64,000 nt of DNA. Source: Aldehydirespirator sp028819505 (lineage in GTDB: Bacteria; Actinomycetota; Acidimicrobiia; Acidimicrobiales; Aldehydirespiratoraceae). Shown one piece after another: positions 34,254-43,170 of the stretch. A program made the translations under genes and the position numbers. How positions within the stretch are numbered: position 1 is the first letter of the stretch; each line of letters opens with the position of its first letter. The notes under the pieces are model-generated. The model saw nothing but the letters and a program-made list of their open reading frames with translations, was not told the DNA's origin and searched no databases. The stretch lies in assembly GCA_965207755.1 (NCBI GenBank), contig OZ242297.1:3780844-3844843 (forward strand). Reading direction: 5' to 3'.

Positions 34254-35663
34254 GTGTCCGTCCGCTCGGCCTCTGGACCGGCGGCTCGCACGACGCTGCT
34301 GGTGTCCGGCGGCGACGTCGTGACCATGAACCCGGCCCGGGAGGTGCTGGTCGGGGGCACGGTGGCGGTCGCCGGCGACGTGATCGCCGCGGTCGGTTCC
34401 AGCACCGAGCTGGCCGGCCGCTATCCCGAGGCCGAGGTGATCGACGCCGCCGGGTGCGTGGTGACGCCGGGAATGGTCAACGCCCACCAGCACCTGACCG
34501 GCGATCCCCTCATCCGCAGCTGCATTCCCGACCTGCTGCCCCCGGGCGCCTCGATCTTCGAATGGTCGGTGCCCGCCCACGGGGCCCACACCGGAGACGA
34601 CGACGAGCTCTCGGCGGTGCTGTCCTCGGTGGAGAACCTCGCCAACGGCGTGACCACCGTGGTGGAGGCGGGCACGGTGGCCAACCCGCACCGGGCCGCG
34701 GCCGGGATGCGCCGGGCCGGCATCCGCGGCACGATGGGCACCTGGGGATGGGACATCGAGGAGGGTCCCTTCACCGCGCCGGCGACCGAGGTGCTCGAAC
34801 GCCAGCGCGAGGTGGTCGACGCGCTGGGATCCGGGGGGCGCGTCGAGGGGTGGGTGACCCTGGTCGGTCATGATCTCGCCTCCGACGAGCTGCTGGCCGG
34901 TGCTGCGGACCTGGCCCGGGATCGGGGCACCGGCCTCACCATGCACATGTCGCCCACCTCGTCGGATCCCGAGCGGTACCTGGCCCGCACCGGGCGCCGA
35001 CCGCTGGTCCACCTCGACGCGCTGGGCGTGCTCGGACCGCACCTGCTGGTGGCCCACGGGGTGTGGCTGGACGACTCCGAGGTGGAGTTGGTGCTGGCCA
35101 CGTCGACGGCTGTCGCCTACTGCCCGTGGGCCTACCTGCGCTTGGGCCAGGGCGTGGCCGGCCAGGGCCGCCACGCCGAGATCGTGGAGCGGGGCGGGCG
35201 GGTGGCGCTGGGCTGCGACGCCTCCAACGCGGGCGACACTTCCGACATCCTGAGGGCGGCTGCGCTGGCCGCGGGCCTGGCCCGCGACACCCGCATCGAT
35301 CCCGAGCGCTTCGGCGCCCACACCGCGTTCGAGTTGGCCACCATCGGGGGCGCGGCCGCGATCGGCATGGACGACCGGATCGGCAGCCTGGAGACCGGCA
35401 AGCAGGCCGACATCGTGGTGCATGACACCACTTCGGTGGCCTGGAATCCGCGGGGAGAGACGGTCCTGCAACTCGTGTGGGGCACCGACGGGCGCTCCGT
35501 GCGCGACGTGGTGGTAGCCGGCCGGCCGGTCGTGCGCGACGGCGCCTGCGTCACTGTCGACATGGCCGCCTTGCGTGCCGAGGCCGCCGAGGCCCAGAGA
35601 TCGCTGCTGGCGAGAGCCGGTCTGGAGATACCCCAGCGATGGCCTCACATCCCGTGTCCCTAG
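34254..35663 (+). CDS. Amidohydrolase (guanine deaminase/chlorohydrolase-like)
   Basis: 469 aa. Metal-dependent amidohydrolase with VNAHQHLTGD (HxH), LTMHMSPTS (His), LLVAHGVWLDD (His) and LGCDASNAGD (Asp), followed by the typical IGSLETGKQADIVV and WGTDGRSVRDVVVAGRPVV ending. This is the AtzA/TrzN/SAH-deaminase subgroup, which deaminates or dechlorinates N-heterocycles. GTG start with GAGGG about 9 nt upstream. Followed by an alcohol dehydrogenase and a sugar kinase on the same strand, each separated by a 38-bp repeat. Confidence 0.88.
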   Translation: MSVRSASGPAARTTLLVSGGDVVTMNPAREVLVGGTVAVAGDVIAAVGSSTELAGRYPEAEVIDAAGCVVTPGMVNAHQHLTGDPLIRSCIPDLLPPGASIFEWSVPAHGAHTGDDDELSAVLSSVENLANGVTTVVEAGTVANPHRAAAGMRRAGIRGTMGTWGWDIEEGPFTAPATEVLERQREVVDALGSGGRVEGWVTLVGHDLASDELLAGAADLARDRGTGLTMHMSPTSSDPERYLARTGRRPLVHLDALGVLGPHLLVAHGVWLDDSEVELVLATSTAVAYCPWAYLRLGQGVAGQGRHAEIVERGGRVALGCDASNAGDTSDILRAAALAAGLARDTRIDPERFGAHTAFELATIGGAAAIGMDDRIGSLETGKQADIVVHDTTSVAWNPRGETVLQLVWGTDGRSVRDVVVAGRPVVRDGACVTVDMAALRAEAAEAQRSLLARAGLEIPQRWPHIPCP

Positions 35664-35711
35664 GAGCGTGCGCGGATTGATGCGAGCCGGCCGCGCCACG
35701 GCGGTGTCATT

Positions 35712-35749
35712 CCCGCTCTTGTTCGCTGCGCTCACGGGCCGCTCGGGCC
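35712..35749 (+). repeat. 38-bp dispersed repeat, copy 4
   Basis: Near-identical to the copy at 34176, same orientation, between the amidohydrolase and alcohol dehydrogenase genes. Confidence 0.9.
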
Positions 35750-35830
35750 ACGGCCCCGCCCCGTATGGAACGGGTTCGCTCGGCTATCCGCGGGGCCTCT
35801 AACCTCGACTGGAGCGAACCAGGGAGCAGC

Positions 35831-36847
35831 ATGCAGGTTGCCGTCGTCACCGGGCCGGGAGCGGTCGAGCTCCGCGAGGAGCCCCGGCCCGCAGCCGGCC
35901 CCGACGACGTGCTCGTGGCGGTGGGGGTCTGCGGCCTGTGTACCATGGAGCGGCGCCTGTTCGACGGGACCAAGCCGGTCTACCCGGTCGCCCCGGGACA
36001 TGAGGCCGCCGGCCGGGTGGTCGAGGTCGGCGAGGCGGTGGCGTCCCTGCCGGGAACCCCCCGGGTCGGGGACTTGGTCACCATGGACCTGCTCACCCGG
36101 TGCGGCGCCTGCCACATGTGCCGCCGGGGCCGCAGCGCCCTGTGCAAGCGGCCCCAGGGCGGAACGCTGAGCGACGGCACCATCTCGATGGGCGCGGCCC
36201 TGGCCGAGGTGGTCAGGGTGGCCGCGGCCCAGACCTACCGGGTCGGGGAGATCCCCGTCGAGCACGCCGCCATGGGCGAGCCGCTGGCTTGCGTGGTGCA
36301 CTCGGTCCGGCTGGGCGGGTTCCGGCCCGGTGACCGGGTGGCGGTCGTCGGCGCGGGCTACATGGGCCGACTGCACCTGGCTCTGTGCCGGGTGTGGGGC
36401 GCGTCGCGCGTCGGTCTGGTCGATATCGACGAGCAGCGCCGGGCGGAGGCGACGGAAGCCGGGGCCGGCTGGGTGGCCGGGCCGGACGACTTGGCCGAGC
36501 GGCAGGGCCGGCACGACGCCGTGTTCGTCACCGCCGGTGCGCCCGGCGCGGTCGAGCTGGCGCTGGACCTGTGCGACGACGCGGGGGCGGTGGTCCTGTA
36601 CGGGGCCTTCCCCAAGGATGTGACGGCGTCGGTCGGCGCGGACCGCATCCACCACCGCGAGCTGTCGATCATCGGAGTGTTCAGCCACGAGCCCGAGGAC
36701 TGGCGGACGGCCGCGGGCCTGCTGGAGTCCGGCGCGCTGGCCGCCGACCTCGACCGTCTGGTGACCGCCCGCTATCGCCTCGACGAGGTCGCCGACGCCA
36801 TGACGCTGGCCGCGTCGCAGCCCGTCTACCGGGTGATGGTCGGGTGA
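35831..36847 (+). CDS. Zinc-dependent alcohol dehydrogenase (MDR family)
   Basis: 338 aa from ATG 35831, with AGGGAG just upstream. Catalytic zinc ligands Cys34 or Cys37 (VCGLC) and GHE at 56-58; four structural Cys in RCGACHMCRRGRSALC; the cofactor fold AVVGAGYMGRLH, then VDIDEQRR with Asp, which suggests NAD. Oxidises a polyol or secondary alcohol. Its neighbour is a FGGY kinase, so the two may act on a sugar or sugar alcohol in sequence. Confidence 0.88.
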   Translation: MQVAVVTGPGAVELREEPRPAAGPDDVLVAVGVCGLCTMERRLFDGTKPVYPVAPGHEAAGRVVEVGEAVASLPGTPRVGDLVTMDLLTRCGACHMCRRGRSALCKRPQGGTLSDGTISMGAALAEVVRVAAAQTYRVGEIPVEHAAMGEPLACVVHSVRLGGFRPGDRVAVVGAGYMGRLHLALCRVWGASRVGLVDIDEQRRAEATEAGAGWVAGPDDLAERQGRHDAVFVTAGAPGAVELALDLCDDAGAVVLYGAFPKDVTASVGADRIHHRELSIIGVFSHEPEDWRTAAGLLESGALAADLDRLVTARYRLDEVADAMTLAASQPVYRVMVG

Positions 36848-36921
36848 GGTGATGGTCGGGTGAGAGGCCGAGCGTGTGTCCGGCGGTCCGTCGACGTCAC
36901 CCGAGAGGTGAGCGAGGCCGT

Positions 36922-36959
36922 GGTCCGAGCGGACCCTGAGCGCAGCGAACAGGAGCGGG
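36922..36959 (-). repeat. 38-bp dispersed repeat, copy 5 (variant)
   Basis: Reverse orientation, with two changes making GGTCCGAGCGGACC near one end. Between the alcohol dehydrogenase and kinase genes. Confidence 0.8.
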
Positions 36960-37002
36960 ACGCACACGACGACCCCCCGGCTGGGATCGAGGACTTGCCG
37001 CG

Positions 37003-38328
37003 GTGAGCCCGGTCGTCGTCGGCGTCGACCTCGGGACGGGCGGGGCCCGCGCGGTGGCACTGGCCCGCAGCGGGAGAGTGAGGCTTTGGATGTACGAGCC
37101 CTTCGAGGGGGCCGACTCCTGGCCGGCGGGGCGGGCCGACCCCGCTGCCTGGCTCGACGGCCTGGGCCGGCTCCTGGCCAGGGTGGACGGGGCCGGCCTG
37201 CCGGTCGCGGCCGTGGGCGTGGGCGGGCAGAGCCCCACCACCGTCCCGCTGACCGGCGACCACAGCACGGATCCGGTCGGGTGGGCCGCGACCTGCCGTC
37301 ATCCGGCCGGCATCGGCCTGGACCGGACCGGGCAGCACCTCGCCCAGCTCGAGTTCCTCAGCCGCGAGGCGGGCCGCCCGCTGGCCGGCGCGCAGATCTG
37401 GGACTGGGCGCTGCGCTGCCTCGGCGCGGGCGACGTCCAGGGGCTGTGGCCCGGCGAGGAGACCGTCGCGGGATACGGCGAGCGGGTCGAGGTGGGGACC
37501 GTCGTCGGGCATTGCGACGGGTCGCTGGGCCTGCGCGCCGGCACGCCTCTGGTGAGCGCGTCCAACGACGCGTACATGAGCTTCTGGGCGGGCGGGCTCG
37601 GCGCTCCCGGCCGGGGCCACGACCCCGGCGGGCGCACCGGGGGGCTGGGCGTGGCCGTGGACGCCGCGCAGCGCCCCGCGGACATGCCCGGGTACTCCAG
37701 CCCGGTGGCCGGGGTGGAGGTGGTGGGCGGTCCCACCAACGGGCACGGGCAGCTTCTGGAGTGGTGGTCGGCCGCGTCGGGCCGGTCCGTCGAGGAGCTG
37801 CTGACGCTGGCCGGGACCGTGGAGCCGGGCGCGGGCGGCCTTCTGGTGCTGCCCTATCACGGCGGCGAGCGAGCGCCCCGGTGGGAGCCGCGCCTGCGGG
37901 GCGAGATCCACGGCCTGACGTTCGACACCGGCGTGGCCGAGGTCGCCCGGGCCGTGCTGGAGGCGGCCGGCCACGGCCTGCGGCACGTACACGAGGAGCT
38001 CCGGGGCGCCGGGGTGGAGATGGACGTGATGTGCTGCGGCGGGTCGCCCGCTCTCAGCCGCCTGTGGTGCTCGATCAAGGCGTCGGTGCTGGAGGTGGCC
38101 GTCGACATGCCCGAGAGGCCCGAGCAGTTGTCGGCCCACGGCTGCGCGCTGGCCGCGGGCGCGGCGCTGCACTGGTGGGAGGGCGTCGGGGCGGCCGGCA
38201 TGGACTCCTGGCCGTTGGCCGCCATGACCCGCATCGAGCCGTCCCCCGACGACGCCTACCGGGCCGGCTACGAGCGGTTCGTGGCTCTCGGCGACGCCGC
38301 GGTCGCCCGACTCGGCACCCCCGTCTAG
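37003..38328 (+). CDS. FGGY-family carbohydrate kinase (xylulokinase-like)
   Basis: 441 aa, somewhat short for the family (about 480-500). N-terminal phosphate loop VVGVDLGTGGARAVAL, then VGVGGQSPTT. The C-terminal domain has LVLPYHGGERAPRW, CCGGSPALSRLWCSIKASVL and AHGCALAAGAALHWW. Phosphorylates a keto-pentose or related polyol. GTG start with GAGGA about 12 nt upstream. The middle region is shortened and Gly/Pro-rich. Its stop TAG lies in the CTAG end of a partial 100-bp element. Confidence 0.85.
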   Translation: MSPVVVGVDLGTGGARAVALARSGRVRLWMYEPFEGADSWPAGRADPAAWLDGLGRLLARVDGAGLPVAAVGVGGQSPTTVPLTGDHSTDPVGWAATCRHPAGIGLDRTGQHLAQLEFLSREAGRPLAGAQIWDWALRCLGAGDVQGLWPGEETVAGYGERVEVGTVVGHCDGSLGLRAGTPLVSASNDAYMSFWAGGLGAPGRGHDPGGRTGGLGVAVDAAQRPADMPGYSSPVAGVEVVGGPTNGHGQLLEWWSAASGRSVEELLTLAGTVEPGAGGLLVLPYHGGERAPRWEPRLRGEIHGLTFDTGVAEVARAVLEAAGHGLRHVHEELRGAGVEMDVMCCGGSPALSRLWCSIKASVLEVAVDMPERPEQLSAHGCALAAGAALHWWEGVGAAGMDSWPLAAMTRIEPSPDDAYRAGYERFVALGDAAVARLGTPV

Positions 38329-38372
38329 CAGGGTGCTTCGCGGGTTTGGTTGAGCGACCGGCCAAGTCTCTG
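38325..38372 (+). mobile_element. Left half of the 100-bp CTAG-bounded element (partial copy C)
   Basis: Begins CTAGCAGGGTGCTTCGCGGG and follows the element (TTTGGTTGAGCGACC...AAGTCTCTG) for about 48 bp, then diverges. Its CTAG contains the kinase stop codon. Confidence 0.6.
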
Positions 38373-38670
38373 TGATGCGGTCGGGGTCCTTGATCAGGCA
38401 GATGCAGGCCCATCGGGGTTGCGGTGCATCGGGGCGCGCCTCCACGATCGACAGCGCGGGCGCCTCCTTGAGCAGCAAACGCTACTGCATGGGAGTCCCC
38501 CCGGCCATCGACCGCACGGGCGGGCCACTGGGGCGGTTCGCGCCCCAACACCGTGTTCCTGCGCATCACCATGGCCGACCGGGCCAGGTTCGTTCGCGGC
38601 AACCGCCCGCCCGGACCGCCTGCCTCCTCGCCACTGCTGCGGCGAACACTCGATGCCGGACGAACGCGAC
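38373..38670. other. Intergenic remnant region without a clear gene
   Basis: Short frames occur on both strands. The minus frame around 38373-38478 has a protein-like stretch (LKEAPALSIVEARPDAP, then ACICLIKDPDRIT) that stops at the repeat half-copy, suggesting a decayed gene. Nothing else is recognised. Confidence 0.3.
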
Positions 38671-40161
38671 TCAGGAGGGCACGCCGAGGCGGGCGAGCAT
38701 GGCTCGGTGGGCCTGGGCGCCGACGGCTAGCAGGAACGTGTCGAGGGGCAGCATGCCGATGCCTCTCCTGTCCTCTGCGGGGTGGATGACCGCAGCCTGT
38801 GGCGCCACGAGGTAGCTATGGCCATGGAACCGGTGGTTGCGTTCGACTAGCGCCTCGAGGCCGAGCATGCTGTGGTTCGGCGACGATGCGATCTCGAAGG
38901 CGAGCGGTTGCCGGGGATCGTCGTAGACGAGGTCGACCTCGCTGTTGCCGTCCCGCCAGTGGTGAAGACGCACCCCTGCGTGCGCGGCGAGGGTGTTGAC
39001 CGTCGCAGCTACGAGGTTCTCCAGCAGGGTGCCCTGCTCGACAGGATCGTTGAGGGGAGCGAGGCCGCGATGCAGCGCGGCGTTGCGGACTGCGCTGTCC
39101 ACAAAGTACAGCTTGCGGCCGCGCCGCTGGACCGCCGACTCGGAGCCCGAGTAGTTCGTCAGCGTGAACACAAGGTAGGCCTGCTCCAGGTACGACAGGT
39201 ACCGGTCGAACGTGGGCTGCTGGACGCCCAACTGCTGGCCGATGCTGGTCGGCGAGAGGAGGCCGGTCACCTGACCGGCGAGCACGTACAGCAGCCGCTC
39301 GAGCATCATCGGGTTGTCGACGCCGGCCGCCTGGGGGATGTCCTTGTAGACGGCCCGCTCCACCGCATCACTTCGAAGCACCCGTTGAGATTCGAGGACT
39401 CGGTCGGCGATGTCGTCTCCTGAGAGGGGAAGGGGCGCATCGGTGAAAGGCCGCACCAGCAACTCGGGGAAGCCTCCTACCAACAGGAGGTGCGTCCGAA
39501 GCCCCTGAAGGGCGGGGTCGGCTTGGTGTCCTGCGAGCAGAGTGGCCAGGGTGGCGCCGAGCGTGGCTGAGGCCTCCACAGCATGGGGCCACCCGAGCAG
39601 CCGGCAGGACTCGTCGAGCCGGCAGGGCAGCAGATGATGTTCCTCCCACCGGCCCACCCCGCTCTCGCGGCGCTGTTTGAGGAGGGCCGCCGTACTGCTG
39701 GAAGTGGCCGCGATCTGCACCGGCCAGCGCTCGTCGTAGAAGGTCTTGAGCCACCGGTCCCAGTCCCCGGCGTAGACGATCTCGTCGAGCATCAAGAACA
39801 CCGGGTTCTCTTCCGTGGCTCCCGAGGTGTCGAGCACTGGCCGCACGAGGTCGCCGAGGCTGGCAGGCAACAGCAGGGGATGGTCCATGCGAAGCCACCA
39901 GATCCGGCGAGCGTCGACGCCGTTGGCGATCAGGTGTCGTACGGTCTGGTACAGCACGGTCGTCTTGCCGACCCGACGGGGGCCCAGGATCACCTGATGC
40001 CTGCGGGGCTCGTTGTGGAGGAGCCGCTGCCACAACGCTTGGGCCAGGGATCGCTCGGTGCCGGGCGCGAGCGCCGGGGGCACAGTCCCGGACGACCACC
40101 AGGGGTTCTGTTCGGTGAAGACTCTGTGGTAATCGCTGGGTTGTGGCTGCCATTCAACCAT
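38671..40161 (-). CDS. AAA-type ATPase with DUF4143 C-terminal domain (copy 2)
   Basis: 496 aa. Walker A LGPRRVGKTTVL, Walker B VFLMLDEIVYAGDW, sensor AATSSSTAALL. A winged-helix part has LLSPTSIGQQLGVQQPTFDRY, and a C-terminal nuclease-like fold has GNSEVDLVYDDPRQPLAFEIA. Longer and only distantly related to the copy at 24230. ATG at 40161 is directly preceded by an in-frame GTG. It lies in an accessory stretch between a repeat half-copy and a dead amidohydrolase end. Cellular role uncertain. Confidence 0.85.
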   Translation of the reverse strand: MVEWQPQPSDYHRVFTEQNPWWSSGTVPPALAPGTERSLAQALWQRLLHNEPRRHQVILGPRRVGKTTVLYQTVRHLIANGVDARRIWWLRMDHPLLLPASLGDLVRPVLDTSGATEENPVFLMLDEIVYAGDWDRWLKTFYDERWPVQIAATSSSTAALLKQRRESGVGRWEEHHLLPCRLDESCRLLGWPHAVEASATLGATLATLLAGHQADPALQGLRTHLLLVGGFPELLVRPFTDAPLPLSGDDIADRVLESQRVLRSDAVERAVYKDIPQAAGVDNPMMLERLLYVLAGQVTGLLSPTSIGQQLGVQQPTFDRYLSYLEQAYLVFTLTNYSGSESAVQRRGRKLYFVDSAVRNAALHRGLAPLNDPVEQGTLLENLVAATVNTLAAHAGVRLHHWRDGNSEVDLVYDDPRQPLAFEIASSPNHSMLGLEALVERNHRFHGHSYLVAPQAAVIHPAEDRRGIGMLPLDTFLLAVGAQAHRAMLARLGVPS

Positions 40162-40273
40162 CACGCCATGCCTCTCATATTTGTTATTTGAGAAATAGCA
40201 TACTCACTGTGAATGTTAGATGGCAAACTACAAACATCAGGAGCCATGTCTGATAGTTCGCGGGATGCTCCTT

Positions 40274-40429
40274 ATGCACACCGTGTTCGTGGACGGGGCC
40301 AAGGTCGTCGACGCCGGCCGCATGACCACCATCGACGAGGACACCTTCCACGCCCGCTGACAAGCCGCCGGCGAGGCCATCACCGCCCGCTCCGGTCTGC
40401 CCGACAAGGCAAAGTTCCCCGTGCTGTAG
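40274..40429 (+). pseudogene. Decayed amidohydrolase C-terminus with internal stop
   Basis: A 52-codon stretch reads HTVFVDGAKVVDAGRMTTID, then a TGA at 40358-40360, then QAAGEAITARSGLP and FPVL with a final TAG. This is the typical C-terminal end of an amidohydrolase (conserved VxVDGxxVVxxGRxTxID and AAGEAIxARxGLP). The catalytic part is gone. It is not a copy of the intact gene at 34254. Confidence 0.65.
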
Positions 40430-40443
40430 CCGGCCGGGCGACC

Positions 40444-40465
40444 GCCCGACCGCTAGAGGTCGGGC
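40444..40465 (-). terminator. Hairpin at the YeiH gene end
   Basis: GCCCGACC and GGTCGGGC form an 8-bp perfect stem with a six-base loop (GCTAGA) that contains the YeiH stop codon. No T-run follows on the minus strand, so it is a weak or factor-assisted terminator at best. Confidence 0.35.
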
Positions 40466-41748
40466 ACGCCGAAAATCGAGCCGCCGAACAGCACCCAGGC
40501 CAGCAGCAGCGTCCACAGCACGTTGGCGGCCTGCGCGACCACGAACGCGGCAGCGGGCCGGCCGCCTTCCATGGATAGCAGGTCGCGCAGCCGGGTCTCC
40601 AGCCCGATGCAGACGAAGGCCAGCGCGAACAGCCATGTCCTCAGGCCCTTGAGGAGGCTTCCAGTGGCGTCGACCAGCCCGTCGCTGAGCCCGAAGGAGA
40701 ACAGCAGCGACGTCGCCAGGAAGCCGAGCACGAACTTGGGGAAGCGCTCCCAGATCACCGCCGCCGACACCTCCGGCCGTTCGGCGTTGTCAGCGCCGCC
40801 GGCACCGCCCCGCACGGTCCACCAGACCGACAGCGCGAAGGCGGCCACCCCGAGCAGGGCGTTCTGGGAGAGCTTGACGATGGTGGCCGCGTTGGTGGCT
40901 GAGTCGCCGATGCTCTCCCCGGCTACCACCACTGCGCCGGTGGTGTCGATGGTGCCGCCGATCCAGGCGCCGCCGACGATGTCGGAGAGGTCGAGCCAGT
41001 CGACGGCCAGCGGCATCAGGATCATCATCGGGGCCGCCACCACCAGCACGAGCGACGTGACGTAGGAGAGCTTCTTGCGGTCCCCGGAGATGGCGCCGCA
41101 GGCCGCGATGGCGGCTGACACCCCGCAGATCGACACCGCCGTCGCCATCATGGCCGAGAACTCCTCGTCGACCCGGAGCTTGCGAGAGAGCCAGAAGCAC
41201 AGGTACCAGATGACGGCGATGACCCCAGCCGCCTGCACCATGCCGTACATGCCGGCCTCCAGCACCTGACCGAACAGGACGTTCGTTCCCAGGATCACCA
41301 GCCCGGTCTTGATGTAGTACTCGGTCCGGATGGCGCCCCGGAGCCAGCCGGGCACTCCCAGCATGTTGGAGACGAATAGGCCGAGGGCCAGCGCGGTGAT
41401 CGCGTAGCTGACGCCGCGCTCGCTGAGCGTGGAGTTGCACGCGATGGCCCGGGCCGCCCAGGCCAACACGAACACGGCACCGAAGGCCACCGCGAAGCCC
41501 CGCACCGCGCCGTCCATCAGACGGACGCCGATCAGGCACAGCACACCCAGCGCGGCCCCAACGCCGAACGTGGTGGCCAGGCTGCCGGCTCCGAACAGCC
41601 CGTCGAGTCCGTCGCTGCAGGACAGGCCGGCAGCCTCTGGCCGCACGCCGACCAGAACCAGAATGATCAGTACCGCACCCAGCCACACCGAGACCCAGTC
41701 CTCGGAGCGCAGCAGCTCGCCTGCTCTTGCCCTCGCCACGGATGCCAA
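40453..41748 (-). CDS. YeiH-family putative sulfate/sulfonate exporter
   Basis: 431 aa, about 11 membrane helices. Family blocks: AITALALGLFVSNMLGVPGW, EYYIKTGLVILGTNVLFG, VSICGVSAAIAACGAI, GGAWIGGTIDTTGAVVVAGE, and KFVLGFLATSLLFSFGL. These UPF0324/YeiH proteins are linked to export of sulfite, sulfate or related anions in sulfonate users. The first start is TTG at 41748; a GTG three codons later is equally likely. Divergent from the VOC gene with only 50 bp between. The class III aminotransferase nearby makes sulfonate catabolism a possible context. Confidence 0.82.
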   Translation of the reverse strand: MASVARARAGELLRSEDWVSVWLGAVLIILVLVGVRPEAAGLSCSDGLDGLFGAGSLATTFGVGAALGVLCLIGVRLMDGAVRGFAVAFGAVFVLAWAARAIACNSTLSERGVSYAITALALGLFVSNMLGVPGWLRGAIRTEYYIKTGLVILGTNVLFGQVLEAGMYGMVQAAGVIAVIWYLCFWLSRKLRVDEEFSAMMATAVSICGVSAAIAACGAISGDRKKLSYVTSLVLVVAAPMMILMPLAVDWLDLSDIVGGAWIGGTIDTTGAVVVAGESIGDSATNAATIVKLSQNALLGVAAFALSVWWTVRGGAGGADNAERPEVSAAVIWERFPKFVLGFLATSLLFSFGLSDGLVDATGSLLKGLRTWLFALAFVCIGLETRLRDLLSMEGGRPAAAFVVAQAANVLWTLLLAWVLFGGSIFGVPDL

Positions 41749-41798
41749 CCTAGAGGCCGAGCAGATAGACGGCGGTTCAACAGCGGTAGGGTCGGACC

Positions 41799-42161
41799 AT
41801 GGCTGAGTTCAGGGTCATCTTCGTCGCCCACGACTACGACGCAACCGTGGGGTTCTTCACCGACGTGATGGGCCTGGAGGTGGAGCGGTCCTTCGGCGAG
41901 ATCTTCAGGGGGACCATCCTGCTGGCCGCCGCCGGCCGCATCGAGGTCATCGAGGACGGCGCCGGATGGGACACGCCCGGAGTGACGGGCGTCTCGGTGT
42001 CATGGGAGATCACCGACGCCGACGCCGAGCACGCTCGGCTGGTCTCAGCGGGTGCCACCATCGTGCGGCCGCCAGAGTTGCAGCCCTGGGGCCACAAGAG
42101 CCTCGAAGTTGCAGGACCCGACGGGCTGAGGATCATCCTCTTCGAGGTCGTGGCCCAGTAA
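41799..42161 (+). CDS. VOC-family (glyoxalase-like) protein
   Basis: 120 aa, one VOC module: FRVIFVAHDYDATVGFFTDV at the start, VSVSWEITDADAEHARLVSA in the middle and PWGHKSLEVAGPDGLRIILFE at the end. Candidate metal ligands are reduced: the first-strand His is at 10 and Glu near 116. It may bind rather than convert a ligand, as antibiotic-binding VOC proteins do. Followed after 12 bp by an LLM enzyme, so the two are probably co-transcribed. Confidence 0.8.
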   Translation: MAEFRVIFVAHDYDATVGFFTDVMGLEVERSFGEIFRGTILLAAAGRIEVIEDGAGWDTPGVTGVSVSWEITDADAEHARLVSAGATIVRPPELQPWGHKSLEVAGPDGLRIILFEVVAQ

Positions 42162-42173
42162 GAAAGTCGATCT

Positions 42174-43100
42174 ATGCGATTCGGATTCTGGCCGTCGAGC
42201 GCCCACCGGTGGGATCAGATACTGGCTGTGAGCCTAGCCGCCGAAGCGAGCGGCTGGGACGGCCTGTGGCTGCCCGACCACTTCATGCCGCCCGAGGGGG
42301 GCTACGGCCATGAGCCGCCCGGAGTGGAGCCCGAGTTGCTGCCCACCCACGAGTGCTGGACCCTGCTGGGCGCCCTCGCCGCGGCTGTGCCCCGGGTGCG
42401 TCTCGGGGCGATGGTCACCGGCAACACCTACCGCCACCCGGCGGTGCTGGCCAAGCAGGCGGCCACCGTCGACCACGTCAGCGAGGGCCGTCTCGTGCTC
42501 GGTCTCGGCGCCGGCTGGCAGGAGAACGAGCATCGCCGCTACGGCCTTGAGTTCGGGACGGTGCGGTCCCGGGCCGACATGCTGGAGGAGGCGTGCGAGG
42601 TGATCACCAGCCTGTTCGCCAACGAGCGCACCGACTTCGACGGCGCCCACTACCGCCTGCAGGGCGCGCCGCTGACGCCGAAGCCGCTGCAGGATCCGCT
42701 GCCCATCATGATCGGAGGCAGGGGCGAGCGCCGCACCATCCCGACCATGGTGCGCTGGGGCCACGAGTGGAACGGCTGGTGCACGGTGGCCGACATGCGG
42801 TACTTCAACGCCCTCATCGATCGGCTCTGCGAGGCCCAGGACCGGGACCCGGCCACCATCGCCCGCTCTGCGGCGGTCATCCTGCGCATGTGCGACTCGG
42901 AGGCCGAGGCGGCCCGTCTGCAGGTCGGAGCGTCGGGGCGCCCCGAGCTGGTGGGCATCCCGGAACAGCTGGTCGAGCAGGTGGCCGCCTACGCGGCGGC
43001 CGGCACCGACGAGTTGATCATCCCCGACTTCAACCTCGCACCCGACGAGGCCCCCGAGGTTGCCGAGCGCTTCATGTCCGAGGTCGTGGCCGCACTCTGA
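42174..43100 (+). CDS. LLM-class F420-dependent oxidoreductase
   Basis: 308 aa luciferase-like TIM barrel. FGFWPSSAHRWDQILAVSLA, GLWLPDHFMPP, RVRLGAMVTGNTYRHPAVLA, GRLVLGLGAGWQENEHRRYG and PIMIGGRGERRTIPTMVRW are characteristic of actinobacterial F420-type LLM proteins. Acts as dehydrogenase, reductase or monooxygenase on an unknown small molecule. In an operon with the upstream VOC gene. Confidence 0.88.
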   Translation: MRFGFWPSSAHRWDQILAVSLAAEASGWDGLWLPDHFMPPEGGYGHEPPGVEPELLPTHECWTLLGALAAAVPRVRLGAMVTGNTYRHPAVLAKQAATVDHVSEGRLVLGLGAGWQENEHRRYGLEFGTVRSRADMLEEACEVITSLFANERTDFDGAHYRLQGAPLTPKPLQDPLPIMIGGRGERRTIPTMVRWGHEWNGWCTVADMRYFNALIDRLCEAQDRDPATIARSAAVILRMCDSEAEAARLQVGASGRPELVGIPEQLVEQVAAYAAAGTDELIIPDFNLAPDEAPEVAERFMSEVVAAL

Positions 43101-43170
43101 CGCCGGCGGGCCCCAGCGGCGATCACCGCGCTAGCGTCCGGCGGGGATTGAGAGGCCCGAGAGGAGAGCG

